64,000 bases of DNA, from positions 17,489 to 81,488 of the forward strand of contig CAVTHT010000020.1 of assembly GCA_963734575.1 (NCBI GenBank), given 5' to 3'. The translations under genes and the position numbers were made by a program. Source of the stretch: CAIWHR01 sp963734575 (GTDB taxonomy: Bacteria; Pseudomonadota; Gammaproteobacteria; Burkholderiales; Casimicrobiaceae). Position 1 is the stretch's first letter. The number at the start of each line of letters is the position of its first letter. The notes under the pieces are model-generated. The model had not been told where the DNA came from, made no database searches, and worked only from the letters and a program-made list of their open reading frames with translations. This document shows, one piece after another, positions 19,165-27,754 of the stretch.

Positions 19165-19826
19165 ACGCCGCGATCGCCCGGTTGCCCGCGCCCCAGCAGC
19201 GTGCCCTGGCGTTGGCCCTGCTCGTCGTTGCCGTGTTGCTCGTACTCGCCGTCGTCGTCATTCCCGTGCTGCTGTTGCACCGCCATTACGACGAGGCGAT
19301 CGCGGGCTTCACGGATCGGCTCGGCCGGTATCACCGCGTCGCGGCACAGGCACCGGAATTCCGGCGCGCGCTCGAAGGCGTGCGGGAACGCGACACGCGG
19401 CGCTTCCTGCTCAAGAACACGGCCCCGAATCTTGCGGGCGCGGAGTTGCAGGAGGCCGTGCGCGCGGCCGTGGAAGGCAATGGCGGACGCATCACCACCA
19501 GCCAGAACCAGCCGCCGAAGGAGGAGGGCCACTTCCGCCAGATCGGGGTCAACATCCAGTTCTTCGCGACGACAGGCAATCTGCAGAAAATCCTGTATGC
19601 CCTGGAGACCCAGCAGCCCTACATGCTGGTCGAGAATCTCACCCTGCGTCCGATCAACGCGTTCCGCGGCTTTCGGCCGCAGCCCGGGCAGGAGCCGGAA
19701 GTCAACGTCCAGCTGGACGTAGCCGCTTTCTCCCTTGGGGACGCCGAAAAGCCCGGTGGCGGCGCGCCACGCGGCGCCCCGGCCCCCGCCGCGCCTGCGC
19801 AGCCGGGCAGTGCTTCGCGAGGATGA
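19161..19826 (+). CDS. gspM: GspM/PilO-type platform protein
   Basis: A 221-residue protein starting at TTG 19161 inside the gspL stop. It has one helix (residues ~14-38), a coiled segment, and a small periplasmic domain (LQEAVRAAVEGNGGRITTSQNQ, GVNIQFFATTGNLQKILYALE, QPYMLVENLTLRP) typical of the GspM type II family. A short Ala/Pro/Gly-rich tail follows. It pairs with GspL in the inner-membrane platform. Confidence 0.88.
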   Translation: MNAAIARLPAPQQRALALALLVVAVLLVLAVVVIPVLLLHRHYDEAIAGFTDRLGRYHRVAAQAPEFRRALEGVRERDTRRFLLKNTAPNLAGAELQEAVRAAVEGNGGRITTSQNQPPKEEGHFRQIGVNIQFFATTGNLQKILYALETQQPYMLVENLTLRPINAFRGFRPQPGQEPEVNVQLDVAAFSLGDAEKPGGGAPRGAPAPAAPAQPGSASRG

Positions 19827-19827
19827 A

Positions 19828-20700
19828 ATGACCTTGAACGACCTTTCTCCGCGGCTGCGGGAGCTCGCCTGGTGGGCGCTGCCGCTCGGCGCGCTGCTCG
19901 TGGTGCTCGGCGTGGAGATACGGCTGGGCGACGCTGCGGTCCAGGCGCCCGCAGCGGTCGCCGCGAACGGCGCCAAACCCGTGGCGCCTTCGCTTCTGCC
20001 CGAGTACAGCATTCCTGGGGGCACCGACAGCCGGAGCGAGACCGTCAACCGGACGCTGTTCAATCCGACGCGCCGGCCGGCACCTACGCCAGCGCAGGAA
20101 GCGCCCAAGCCACAGATGCCCCGCGGGCAGTTCGCCCTGACGGGCACGACGGTGGTGGAAGGCAAGAGCACCGCCTTCCTGCGGGAGGTGAACGGCGGCA
20201 AGTTCCGGCGGGTGAACCAGGGAGACACCCTGAACGGCATGGTGGTTGCCGAAGTGAGGCCCGACCGCGTGAAGCTCACCATGGGCGACGAAACGGAGGA
20301 GCTCGTGCTGAAGGTCGTGCCGAACCCGAAGCCCACGCCCGGAATGGCCCCGGCCGGCGTGCCGCAGGTCGCTGCCGTGCCCGGCGCGACGCCACCGGGC
20401 ACCGCGGCCGCACCGGTGCAGAACGCGGGGCAGTCACTGCTCGAGCGCCGCCGCGCCGCGCGGGCGGCGGCAGCCGCCGCGGCCGGCCAGGGGGGACAGC
20501 CGGGCGTGCCGGAGACGCCGGATGGAACGCCGCGGGCGCCGGGCATGCCCGCCCGCCCGGATGCCGCGAACCGCGCGGCACAAATCAACGCCGAACGTGC
20601 CGCCGAACGGGCCTCCGCTGCCTCGGCGCAACCTGCCGGCACTTGGGCCGACGTATTCCGCAGCTACCAGCAGCGCGCGGTCCCCAACCCTGGCCGGTGA
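19828..20700 (+). CDS. gspC: GspC/GspN-type linker protein of the T2SS
   Basis: A 290-residue protein with one N-terminal helix (residues ~14-32) and a GspC-like homology region at about residues 98-168 (FALTGTTVVEGKSTAFLREV, RRVNQGDTLNGMVVAEV, RVKLTMGDETEEL) that in GspC contacts the secretin. The remaining ~120 residues are Ala/Pro/Gly-rich and lack a PDZ domain. In betaproteobacterial operons this gene is often called gspN; the homology region argues for a GspC role. It starts 1 base after the gspM stop. Confidence 0.75.
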   Translation: MTLNDLSPRLRELAWWALPLGALLVVLGVEIRLGDAAVQAPAAVAANGAKPVAPSLLPEYSIPGGTDSRSETVNRTLFNPTRRPAPTPAQEAPKPQMPRGQFALTGTTVVEGKSTAFLREVNGGKFRRVNQGDTLNGMVVAEVRPDRVKLTMGDETEELVLKVVPNPKPTPGMAPAGVPQVAAVPGATPPGTAAAPVQNAGQSLLERRRAARAAAAAAAGQGGQPGVPETPDGTPRAPGMPARPDAANRAAQINAERAAERASAASAQPAGTWADVFRSYQQRAVPNPGR

Positions 20701-20748
20701 TCGCACTGGCGCCGGTGCCGCCACGCGGTCCGGCCAGAGAGGAAATCA

Positions 20749-23010
20749 ATGTCGAAGTCGATGAGTTTGTTCGGGCGCCACGCGCTCCTGTGGTTGATCG
20801 TGCTGGTGCTTTCGGCATGCGCCACGACCACGGAGACCGGTCCCCGCACCCGTACGGTCCCGCCGCGGACGACCACCACGCTCCAGATCGTCGAGGCCCC
20901 CGCGGAAGCCGCGGCCAAGGACGCCGAGAAGGCGAAGATCTACAAGGGAAGCGGGGTGGTCGTGAAAGGCCAGCAGCCCGGCGGCACCGTGCCGCCGGCG
21001 CCCGTCAAGCCTGCCCCCGCCGGCAGCGGCGTCGTCCTCAACTTCGAAGGCGCCGACCTCCGCGAAGTGGTGCGCAACATCCTCGGCGACATCCTGAACG
21101 AGAGCTACACGATCGATCCGAGCGTCGGCGGGCAGATCACGATCCGCACGTCCGGCGGCATTCCGCGCGAATCGCTGCCGGCGACGCTCGAGACGCTGCT
21201 GCGCATGAATGGCGCGACGATGGTGCGCGAGGACGGCATGTACAAGATCGTGCCGCAGGCCCAGGCCGTCCGCGGCAATCTCACGCCGCAGCTCGGAAAT
21301 ACCCAGCGTGCGCTGCCCCCCGGCTACTCGGTGCAGGTGGTGCCGCTCAAGTACATCGGTGCGCGCGAAGCCATCCGCCTGCTCGAGCCGTTCGCCCGCG
21401 ATGCGGCGGCCGTGCGTGCGGACGACGTGCGCAACCTGCTGATTCTCTCGGGCACCGAGCGCGAGCTGAAGCATCTGCTCGATGCGCTCGACATGTTCGA
21501 CGTGGACTGGATGGCCGGGATGTCCGCGGGCATCTTCGTCCTGCAGAGCGCGGACGTGAAGACGGTCGTGCAGGAGGTCGAGAAGATCCTCGGCAACCCG
21601 CAGACCAGTCCGCTCGCCGGCATCCTGCGCATCGTGCCGATCGAGCGCATGAACGCACTCCTGGTGATCACGCCGCAGCCCGCCTATCTCGAGGAGGCGA
21701 AGAAGTGGATCACCCGTCTCGACCAGGGCGGCGAGGGCGGCGGCCAGCGCTTCTTCGTCTACAACCTGCAGAACCAGCGCGCCGAGAAGATCGCACCGCT
21801 GCTGCAGCAGGCATTCACGGGCCGCGCGTCCGCGGCAGCCGCCCCGTCGCAGCCGACGGTTGCACCGGGCACGCCGGCCGGCCAGATCGTCTCGCCACCG
21901 CCGTTCCAGGCGCAGCCGCTCGTGCAGCCGAACACGCCGCAGGCGACGGCACCCCCGGCCCAGACGGCGTCCCAGACGGCGGCGCAGACGGCGGCCGCGC
22001 TGCTGGCACGCGGCGGCGTCATCGGGGCGGCGGACGGCGTGGTGCGCAACCTCCAGGTCGTCGCCGACAAGGACAACAACACCATCCTCATCGTCGCGAC
22101 GCAGGCGGAATTCGCCATCATCGAGGCCGCGTTGAAGAAGCTCGACGTGCCGTCGCGGCAGGTCATGATCGACGTGACCATCGCCGAGGTCGTGCTGACC
22201 GAGCAGTTCTCGCTCGGGGTGGAATGGTTCTTCCGCAACGGCAGCAACCAGGCGGGCGGGCTGTTCAGCGCGGGCACCAATCCGGGCAACGTCTTTGCGG
22301 GTTCGGGCGACGCCACTTCGGGCGTTGGCATCGGGCCCAAGGTGCCGGGCTTCAGCTATCTGCTCTCGGGCATGTTCCCGGGTGGCGTGCAGGCGGCGGT
22401 GACGGCATTCGAGGCTTCGGGGCACGGTCGCGTGGTTGCGAACCCGCACGTCGCCGCGCTCGACAACCAGAAGGCGACGATCAAGGTCGGCGACCGCCTG
22501 CCGATCAACCAGCAGACGATCGTGAGCGGCACGTCGAACGCGGTGACGACGACGGCGCAGTACATCGACACCGGCGTGCTCGTCTCCGTGACGCCGCACA
22601 TCAATGCGGGCGGCCTCGTGACGCTCGACATGTCGGCGGAGGTGAGCAACCCGCCGGCCAACTTCGATGCGACCTCCGGGGTCGCGCCGCCGGTCAACAC
22701 GCGGTCGGTGCAGACCATGCTCAACGTGCAGTCCGGGCAGACGATGGTCATGGGCGGGCTCATCCGCGACACCAAGGGCCAGGACAACAAGGGGCTGCCC
22801 GTGCTGTCGCGCATCCCCATCCTGGGCGGGCTCTTCGGCAACCAGACGGTCAATGACAATCGCACCGAGCTGGTTCTCTTCGTCACCCCGCGGGTGATGG
22901 AAACCGAGGTCGACATGAGAAACGTCATCGATGACCTGCGCAGACGCATGGAACGGCTGAACGACGTGTTCCCTGCCAAAAACGCGCAGGAAACGACGGG
23001 AATGCGATGA
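20749..23010 (+). CDS. gspD: Type II secretion secretin GspD (lipoprotein)
   Basis: A 753-residue outer-membrane secretin. It has a lipoprotein signal (LIVLVLSACA), N0-N3 domains (LNFEGADLREVVRNILGDILNESYTIDP; YSVQVVPLKYIGAREAIRLLEPF; ADKDNNTILIVATQAEF) and the C-terminal gate and barrel (VPSRQVMIDVTIAEVVL, VVANPHVAALDNQKATIKVGDRLPI, MVMGGLIRDTKGQDNKGLPVLSRIPILGGLFGNQ, RTELVLFVTPRVM). An Ala/Pro/Gln linker at residues ~365-425 interrupts N3. Being lipidated, it may not need a separate pilotin. Last gene of the gsp set. Confidence 0.97.
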   Translation: MSKSMSLFGRHALLWLIVLVLSACATTTETGPRTRTVPPRTTTTLQIVEAPAEAAAKDAEKAKIYKGSGVVVKGQQPGGTVPPAPVKPAPAGSGVVLNFEGADLREVVRNILGDILNESYTIDPSVGGQITIRTSGGIPRESLPATLETLLRMNGATMVREDGMYKIVPQAQAVRGNLTPQLGNTQRALPPGYSVQVVPLKYIGAREAIRLLEPFARDAAAVRADDVRNLLILSGTERELKHLLDALDMFDVDWMAGMSAGIFVLQSADVKTVVQEVEKILGNPQTSPLAGILRIVPIERMNALLVITPQPAYLEEAKKWITRLDQGGEGGGQRFFVYNLQNQRAEKIAPLLQQAFTGRASAAAAPSQPTVAPGTPAGQIVSPPPFQAQPLVQPNTPQATAPPAQTASQTAAQTAAALLARGGVIGAADGVVRNLQVVADKDNNTILIVATQAEFAIIEAALKKLDVPSRQVMIDVTIAEVVLTEQFSLGVEWFFRNGSNQAGGLFSAGTNPGNVFAGSGDATSGVGIGPKVPGFSYLLSGMFPGGVQAAVTAFEASGHGRVVANPHVAALDNQKATIKVGDRLPINQQTIVSGTSNAVTTTAQYIDTGVLVSVTPHINAGGLVTLDMSAEVSNPPANFDATSGVAPPVNTRSVQTMLNVQSGQTMVMGGLIRDTKGQDNKGLPVLSRIPILGGLFGNQTVNDNRTELVLFVTPRVMETEVDMRNVIDDLRRRMERLNDVFPAKNAQETTGMR

Positions 23011-23246
23011 AGCGTCGTCAAATGGCGACGCAACCCATGTGGCAGGAGCGCAACAGCCCGGGAAGACAGGCTTTTCGGCAGAAGGGGCAATTGACGATGC
23101 AGGGTCGTTTCTATACGCTTAAATCACTGGGCATTCGTGTCCGGCGGGCCAGAAAAGCGTTGTTGGGCGCCACGCGCGACGCAACGGAAATCCGGTCCGG
23201 TTCACACGAACGCCCGGGGCAGGGCAGAAGGTTTTCAGGGATCGCG
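23011..23246. promoter_or_regulatory. Gap after gspD with a weak promoter candidate
   Basis: A 236-base gap before the lipoprotein gene. It holds TTGACG at 23091-23096 and TATACG at 23112-23117, a possible -35/-10 pair with a short 15-base spacer, in a less GC-rich stretch. The frame of the next gene is open through this gap, so a longer N-terminus is formally possible, but the lipoprotein signal argues against it. Confidence 0.3.
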
Positions 23247-23663
23247 ATGGGGCGTCTGCGGGAAGCAATCGGTTTGCCGCTGGCATTCGCGGTCCTGGCG
23301 CTTGCGGGGTGCGCCAGCACGCCCGCAGGCATCGACAAGAACGCATCGGCCGAGGACAAGCAGAAGATCGTGGCCGCCCGCGCCGAAGCGCGCTGGGAGG
23401 CCCTGATCAAGGGAGACCTGGGAACCGCCTACACCTTCCTCAGCCCGGGATCGAAGACCACGACGTCGCTCGATCTCTACAAAGCCAAGACCAAGCCGGG
23501 GATGTGGCGGGCGGCGAAGGCTGAGAAGGTGTCCTGCGAAACCGAGGTTTGCACGGTGTCGATGCTGATCACGTTCGATACCAAACAAATGAAGGGAATT
23601 CAGACTCCGGTCACGGAAAGCTGGATTATCGAAGATGGGGCCGCGTGGTACGTTTATCGCTAG
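23247..23663 (+). CDS. Small lipoprotein of unknown function
   Basis: A 138-residue protein from ATG 23247. It has a clear lipobox (LALAGC, Cys at about residue 22), then an alpha/beta domain with a helical start (SAEDKQKIVAARAEARWEALIKGDLGTAYTFLSPGSK) and two cysteines in SCETEVCTV that may form a disulfide. It ends TESWIIEDGAAWYVYR. The shape recalls NTF2-like or DUF4440-type folds, but this is only an impression. It sits directly after the T2SS secretin and could be an accessory of that system; no evidence beyond position. Confidence 0.65.
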   Translation: MGRLREAIGLPLAFAVLALAGCASTPAGIDKNASAEDKQKIVAARAEARWEALIKGDLGTAYTFLSPGSKTTTSLDLYKAKTKPGMWRAAKAEKVSCETEVCTVSMLITFDTKQMKGIQTPVTESWIIEDGAAWYVYR

Positions 23664-23761
23664 GCCCCCGCAGTTGCAAAAACGATACAGGAGGTAGGAT
23701 CAAACGCGAGGTACCGTTTGTAGATTGCGGTCAGCTGTACTAGTATTCGCGGGTTGTTGAT

Positions 23762-23781
23762 TTTAAAGTGATCACTTTAAA
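23762..23781. promoter_or_regulatory. 20-bp perfect palindrome upstream of the exported-protein gene
   Basis: TTTAAAGTGATCACTTTAAA is a perfect 20-bp dyad centred between 23771 and 23772, ending 28 bases before the ATG of the next gene and just upstream of a GAGGAG ribosome site (about 23791-23797). In such GC-rich DNA an AT-rich perfect palindrome is unlikely by chance and looks like an operator for a dimeric regulator. An RNA hairpin controlling translation is possible, but the arms are weak and there is no loop. The regulator is not identified. Confidence 0.5.
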
Positions 23782-23809
23782 TCTCGAAACAGAGGAGTCA
23801 TCAAAAACC

Positions 23810-25252
23810 ATGAACACGTTCAAAAAGAAGTCGCTGTACGCCGCGCTGGCAGGTGTGAGCGCGCTGGGAGCGACGGGTGCCGCGGAAGCGGTGAACGTCA
23901 ATCCTGACGGTCTCGGCCAGGTTCTGCTCTATCCGTACTACACGACGCGCAACGATACCGGCGGCAACGCGTATGCGTCCCTGCTGTCGGTCGTCAACTC
24001 GACCTCCTCGGCCAAGGCCGTCAAGGTCCGCTTCCTGGAAGGCAAGAACAGCCGAGAAGTTCTCGACTTTAACTTGTTCCTGTCGGCGTACGACGTCTGG
24101 ACCGCGGCGATCCTGCCCTCGTCGAGCGGCGGCGCCAAGGTCGCGACGAACGACAAGTCCTGCACGCTGCCCCAGCTCCCGGCCGGTGGCCAGGACTTCG
24201 TGAACTATGCGTACAGCGGCGGCGGTGCTCCGAACGACGACGCCGGTGGCGGCTCGCTCGATCGCACCCGCGAAGGCTATGTCGAAATCATCGAGATGGG
24301 CTGGATTGCGGACAGCAGCACGACGCATGACCAGGTCACGCACGTCAACGGCGTGCCCCCGGGCTGCGCTTCCGTCAGCGACGCGCAAGCTGGCGCCGAC
24401 GTGGTCGGCGTGGTTGGCGGCCTGTTCGGCGGCATGACGCTCATCAACGTGGCGTCGGGTACCGACTACACGGAAGATGCCGTCGCCCTCGACAACTTCG
24501 TCCCGCCGGGAACGTACCTGTACCGCAACGCCGGCGACGTCCGTCCGCAACTGATCGACGCGGATCCGCTCTCCACGGTGTTCGGCGTGAACGGTGCCAT
24601 CGTCCAGACGGACTGGATCGCCAGCCCGAACCCGGCCGACGCCGTCAGCGCGGTGCTGATGCACGACAACGTGATGAACGAGTTCGTGCTGGATGCATCG
24701 ACCCGCAGCGGCACGGACTGGGTCGTGACGATGCCGACGAAGCGTCACTACGTGAACGTCGGTACCGGCAACGCCCCGCGTCTGTTCCAGCGCAACTTCA
24801 ACCAGACGGTCGGTTCCTGCGACGACGTGTCGCTCGATCTGTTCGACCGCGAGGAGTTCCGCCGTGCGGGTGGCTTCTCCCCGTCCCCGCCGGGATCGGT
24901 GAACCGCATCTGCTGGGAAGCGAACGTCATCACGTTCAACAACTCGAACGTGCTGGGGTCCGCGAACGTGGCGAACGTGCCGACGAGCTTCGCGAATGGC
25001 TGGATGCGCCTGGGCTTCTTCCCGGGTTCGCAAGGTGCGTCCCACCTGCTGCCGGCGCCTGCTGGAGCGACGACGATCTCCGACATCAACGGGCCGGTTA
25101 CGCCCGCAGGTTCGGTGACGTACTTCGGTCTGCCGGTCATCGGTTTCGCGGTGCAGTCGTTTGCCAACGGCACGCTGACGGTTGGCGGGACGAGCGTCCT
25201 GTCGAACTACGGCGGCAACTTCGTCCACAAGACGACGCGCCTGATTCAGTAA
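23810..25252 (+). CDS. Conserved exported protein of unknown function, possible T2SS substrate
   Basis: A 480-residue protein with a Sec signal peptide (MNTFKKKSLYAALAGVSALG, probable cleavage after AEA at about residue 27). The mature part begins VNVNPDGLGQVLLYPYYTTRN, followed by SLLSVVNSTSSAKAVKVRFLEGKNSREVLDFNLFLS; I recall similar N-termini in uncharacterised secreted proteins of beta- and gammaproteobacteria. No catalytic motif is recognised. Base composition is less extreme than in neighbours, as often in highly expressed genes. It has a strong ribosome site, an upstream palindrome and its own terminator, so it is a single-gene unit. Its place after the T2SS operon makes it a candidate cargo. 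Confidence 0.7.
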   Translation: MNTFKKKSLYAALAGVSALGATGAAEAVNVNPDGLGQVLLYPYYTTRNDTGGNAYASLLSVVNSTSSAKAVKVRFLEGKNSREVLDFNLFLSAYDVWTAAILPSSSGGAKVATNDKSCTLPQLPAGGQDFVNYAYSGGGAPNDDAGGGSLDRTREGYVEIIEMGWIADSSTTHDQVTHVNGVPPGCASVSDAQAGADVVGVVGGLFGGMTLINVASGTDYTEDAVALDNFVPPGTYLYRNAGDVRPQLIDADPLSTVFGVNGAIVQTDWIASPNPADAVSAVLMHDNVMNEFVLDASTRSGTDWVVTMPTKRHYVNVGTGNAPRLFQRNFNQTVGSCDDVSLDLFDREEFRRAGGFSPSPPGSVNRICWEANVITFNNSNVLGSANVANVPTSFANGWMRLGFFPGSQGASHLLPAPAGATTISDINGPVTPAGSVTYFGLPVIGFAVQSFANGTLTVGGTSVLSNYGGNFVHKTTRLIQ

Positions 25253-25272
25253 TCAGCGCGAGCAGCACAAGA

Positions 25273-25301
25273 GCGGGACGCTTCGGCGTCCCGCTTTTTT
25301 T
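25273..25301 (+). terminator. Strong rho-independent terminator
   Basis: A perfect 9-bp stem (25273-25281 with 25286-25294, GCGGGACGC / GCGTCCCGC), a TTCG tetraloop and seven Ts (25295-25301). It ends transcription of the exported-protein gene 20 bases after its stop codon. Confidence 0.93.
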
Positions 25302-25712
25302 GGCCCTTCACCGTACGCGTTCCGGAGCGCGGCGTAGCGAAGCGGCGAGCCTGCAGTACGGCAGGTGCCGGAGCACGCGCGGCGGCACCAACCGCGGCGC
25401 AACGTGACGCATCGCGGCACTGCGCGCCTGCCAGCGACGCCGCGTGGTGCGCGTCCGCGGCGCTCGGCGTGGCCGCGCCGTGACGTCCTCGCGCGCCTTG
25501 CACGGCAGCCGACCGTGACGTGTACGCGACACGCGCGTGCCCCGCGTCATAAAAGCCGCATTTGTGCTTGCGAAGCGCGTCTTTTATGAGGGAGAATGGC
25601 GCCGGCACGCTCTGTCACAAGGACAGTCTTATGCCAGCGGAATATTTGGCGCAGTAATTGCACCGGCATGCAAGTCCACCCCCCTCCGGACCCATGCCCT
25701 TTAGGAGACCCG
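25302..25712. other. 411-base gap with a long-arm inverted repeat
   Basis: No credible coding region here. The distinct element is a 9-bp inverted repeat, TCATAAAAG (25547-25555) and CTTTTATGA (25581-25589), about 25 bases apart, in the only AT-containing part of the gap and some 120 bases before the next ATG. The following 5' leader (25590-25712) ends in an AGGAGA ribosome site near 25703. I could not match it to a known riboswitch. The first part (25310-25540) is extremely GC-rich and shows nothing recognisable. Confidence 0.4.
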
Positions 25713-26633
25713 ATGCGAACCCCCACCCCCTTGCTCGCCGCGCTTGCTGCGGCGGCCGGCACGAGCCTGCTCATCGCCAGCACCCCCGTCGCGGCGCAGA
25801 CGCAAACGACCGTCGATCTGTCGACGTGCAGCTCGTGGCAGATCACCAACAACGTCTTCGCGTGCACGCCCAACGGCGCGCCGCCGCCCCAGGGCGCGCC
25901 GAGCAACTGTACGGTAAGCCCTTCGTCCGTGACGCTGCCCACGGGTGGCGGCGCAATGCCTAATCTCGTGGCTTCCTGCGCCGGGCAGGCCGCGACCACG
26001 TGGGTTTGGAAGACCGGAGCCGTCGCGCTGACGCCCCAGGCGAACGGCGCAACTTCGACGTACCAGCATCCCGGCAATGTGACCGGGAGCACCACGTTCA
26101 GCGCGACGCCGTCCAACGGCGGCGTGCAGGGCACGACGATCAACGTTGCGGTCACCGTGACGCCGGCGACCGGCGGCGGCGGCGGCAACACCGGTGGCGG
26201 CATCTCGTGCGCACCGCTCAGCACAGTCACCCTGCCCCTGAAGGCCGTTCCAGGCACGCTGTCTGGCGACCAGAGCACCCAGGCCTGGGGCTCGTTCGGC
26301 AACGACACGATCGTCGTCGCCACCTTCAAGACGGGCAGCGCCACGACCGGCTCCGGCTCGATCAGCTTCTCGGAATACGGCAGCGGCCCGGTGGCGCGCA
26401 CGTTTGCGCTCTCGACGACGCCGTGCGACCTTTCCGGGCCGAACGCGCTCTCCGGAACGCGCCTCGGGCAAGGCGGCTCGATCTACTTCCAGATCGGTGG
26501 CACGAATTCGACGCGCAGGCCAGCGCTGCAGCCGAACACGGTGTACTACCTGAACATCAAGAACGAGTACCAAGGCGCGGCGACGTGCCCGGGCGCATCC
26601 TGCGACATTCGCACGAGCGTGCAGATCCCGTAA
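25713..26633 (+). CDS. Exported Gly/Thr-rich protein with Ig-like fold features, unknown function
   Basis: A 306-residue protein with a Sec signal peptide (LLAALAAAAGTSLLIASTPVAAQ, cleavage after VAA/Q). The first domain (residues ~30-150) reads like a bacterial Ig-like segment: NCTVSPSSVTLPTGGG, TWVWKTGAVALT, TTINVAVTVTP. A glycine linker (GGGGGNTGGG) leads to a second domain (residues ~165-306) with paired cysteines (CAPLS, TPCDL, TCPGASCDIR). The layout suits a secreted or surface adhesin-like protein and a possible T2SS substrate. It has its own terminator. No enzyme motif is seen. Confidence 0.65.
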   Translation: MRTPTPLLAALAAAAGTSLLIASTPVAAQTQTTVDLSTCSSWQITNNVFACTPNGAPPPQGAPSNCTVSPSSVTLPTGGGAMPNLVASCAGQAATTWVWKTGAVALTPQANGATSTYQHPGNVTGSTTFSATPSNGGVQGTTINVAVTVTPATGGGGGNTGGGISCAPLSTVTLPLKAVPGTLSGDQSTQAWGSFGNDTIVVATFKTGSATTGSGSISFSEYGSGPVARTFALSTTPCDLSGPNALSGTRLGQGGSIYFQIGGTNSTRRPALQPNTVYYLNIKNEYQGAATCPGASCDIRTSVQIP

Positions 26634-26654
26634 GCCAGTACCACTGCATCAAGG

Positions 26655-26685
26655 GAGGCCTCGCGCGTCGAGGCCTCTTTTTTTT
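26655..26685 (+). terminator. Strong rho-independent terminator
   Basis: A perfect 9-bp stem (26655-26663 with 26669-26677, GAGGCCTCG / CGAGGCCTC), a 5-base loop and eight Ts (26678-26685), 22 bases after the stop of the preceding gene. Confidence 0.93.
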
Positions 26686-26692
26686 GAACCGA

Positions 26693-26698
26693 TACAAT
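26693..26698 (+). promoter_or_regulatory. Possible -10 box for the PpiC gene
   Basis: TACAAT lies just after the terminator and 16 bases before the ATG at 26714. No good -35 is visible because the terminator occupies that space. If used, the 5' leader would be very short. Confidence 0.3.
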
Positions 26699-26713
26699 AG
26701 CGTGCTACCCAAG

Positions 26714-27667
26714 ATGGTCATGAAGAAGCGCCTTCCCCTACTCGCCGCTCTCCTCCTGTTCGCAACCTTCGCTTGCACGGCCGTTGTCGGCCGCGCGGCG
26801 GACACCGCCGCGGACCCTGCCACCGTCGTGCTCGCGGAAAATCGTTTCGCGAAGCTGACGCTGGCCGACTACGAGGCCGAGATCGCCCATCTGCCGGCGG
26901 AATTGCGCTACGACTTTGCGACGAGCCCCCGGCGCGTCGCAACGCTCCTCGACGGCCTGCTGATGCGCAAGACCCTGGCCGCGCAGGCCCGCGCGCTGAA
27001 GCTCGAACCCACCGGCGACGCGGCAAAAGCTGCTCCGACGGAGGACGGCGTGCTCGCCCAGCTGTACCTGCAGCGGATCGAGCACGATGCGGGCGCGGCG
27101 TTCGACGCGAAGTCCGAGCAGATGACGGTACGGGCGCGCGAGCTCTACGTCGTCGAGCCCAAGCGCTTCGCGCGCCCGGAGCAGGTGTCCATTTCGCACA
27201 TCCTCTTCTCGACCGAGCGTCGCGGCGACGAACCCGCACGCAAGGCTGCCGAGGAAGCGAAGGCCCGGCTCGATGCGGGCGCCGACTTCGCGCAGCTCGC
27301 CGCCGAGCTGTCGGATGACGCCGCATCGAAGACCGACGGCGGCAAGCTGGGCTTCGTCGAGCGCACCCAGGGCAATGCCGCGATCCTCAAGGCGGCGTTC
27401 GCGCTGCCGAAGCAAGGCGCGATCAGCGAGCCGGTGCATTCGCTCGACGGATATCACATCATCCGGCTCGACGATCGTCGCGCCGCGCGGCAGCTCACCT
27501 TCGACGAAGCTCTGCCCGGCCTTCTCGCCGAGATGCGCGCGAAGTACGTCACCGACGTTCGCGATGCGCGACTGTCGGAACTGCGCAACGATCCTACGAC
27601 CAAGGCGAACCAGACGGAGATCGATCGCCTCGTCAACCGCCCGCGGCCGGTACCACCCGCGAAATGA
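26714..27667 (+). CDS. Periplasmic PpiC-type peptidyl-prolyl cis-trans isomerase
   Basis: A 317-residue exported foldase. The signal peptide is at residues 1-30 (KKRLPLLAALLLFATFA, ending GRAAD). A SurA-like helical N-domain follows, then a parvulin domain at about residues 155-255: QVSISHILFSTE, ARLDAGADFAQLAAELSDDAASKTDGGKLGFVERTQ, SEPVHSLDGYHIIRLDDRR. It catalyses proline isomerisation and aids folding of exported proteins. Related EpsD-family isomerases occur in exopolysaccharide loci, and this one sits right before an ABC polysaccharide exporter. A second ATG at 26720 is also possible. Confidence 0.87.
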   Translation: MVMKKRLPLLAALLLFATFACTAVVGRAADTAADPATVVLAENRFAKLTLADYEAEIAHLPAELRYDFATSPRRVATLLDGLLMRKTLAAQARALKLEPTGDAAKAAPTEDGVLAQLYLQRIEHDAGAAFDAKSEQMTVRARELYVVEPKRFARPEQVSISHILFSTERRGDEPARKAAEEAKARLDAGADFAQLAAELSDDAASKTDGGKLGFVERTQGNAAILKAAFALPKQGAISEPVHSLDGYHIIRLDDRRAARQLTFDEALPGLLAEMRAKYVTDVRDARLSELRNDPTTKANQTEIDRLVNRPRPVPPAK

Positions 27668-27754
27668 GCGACGTGCTGCCCGGCAGAGGGCGAGCCTCCA
27701 CGCAGGGCAGCACCGGCTCCGGCGTCACGCGCACGCATCGCGCAGCGGACCCGC

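Noticed and set aside
21840..22010. Possible frame problem in gspD because of a low-complexity Ala/Pro/Gln stretch
   Set aside because: The frame is continuous and conserved secretin blocks lie on both sides; it is a linker.
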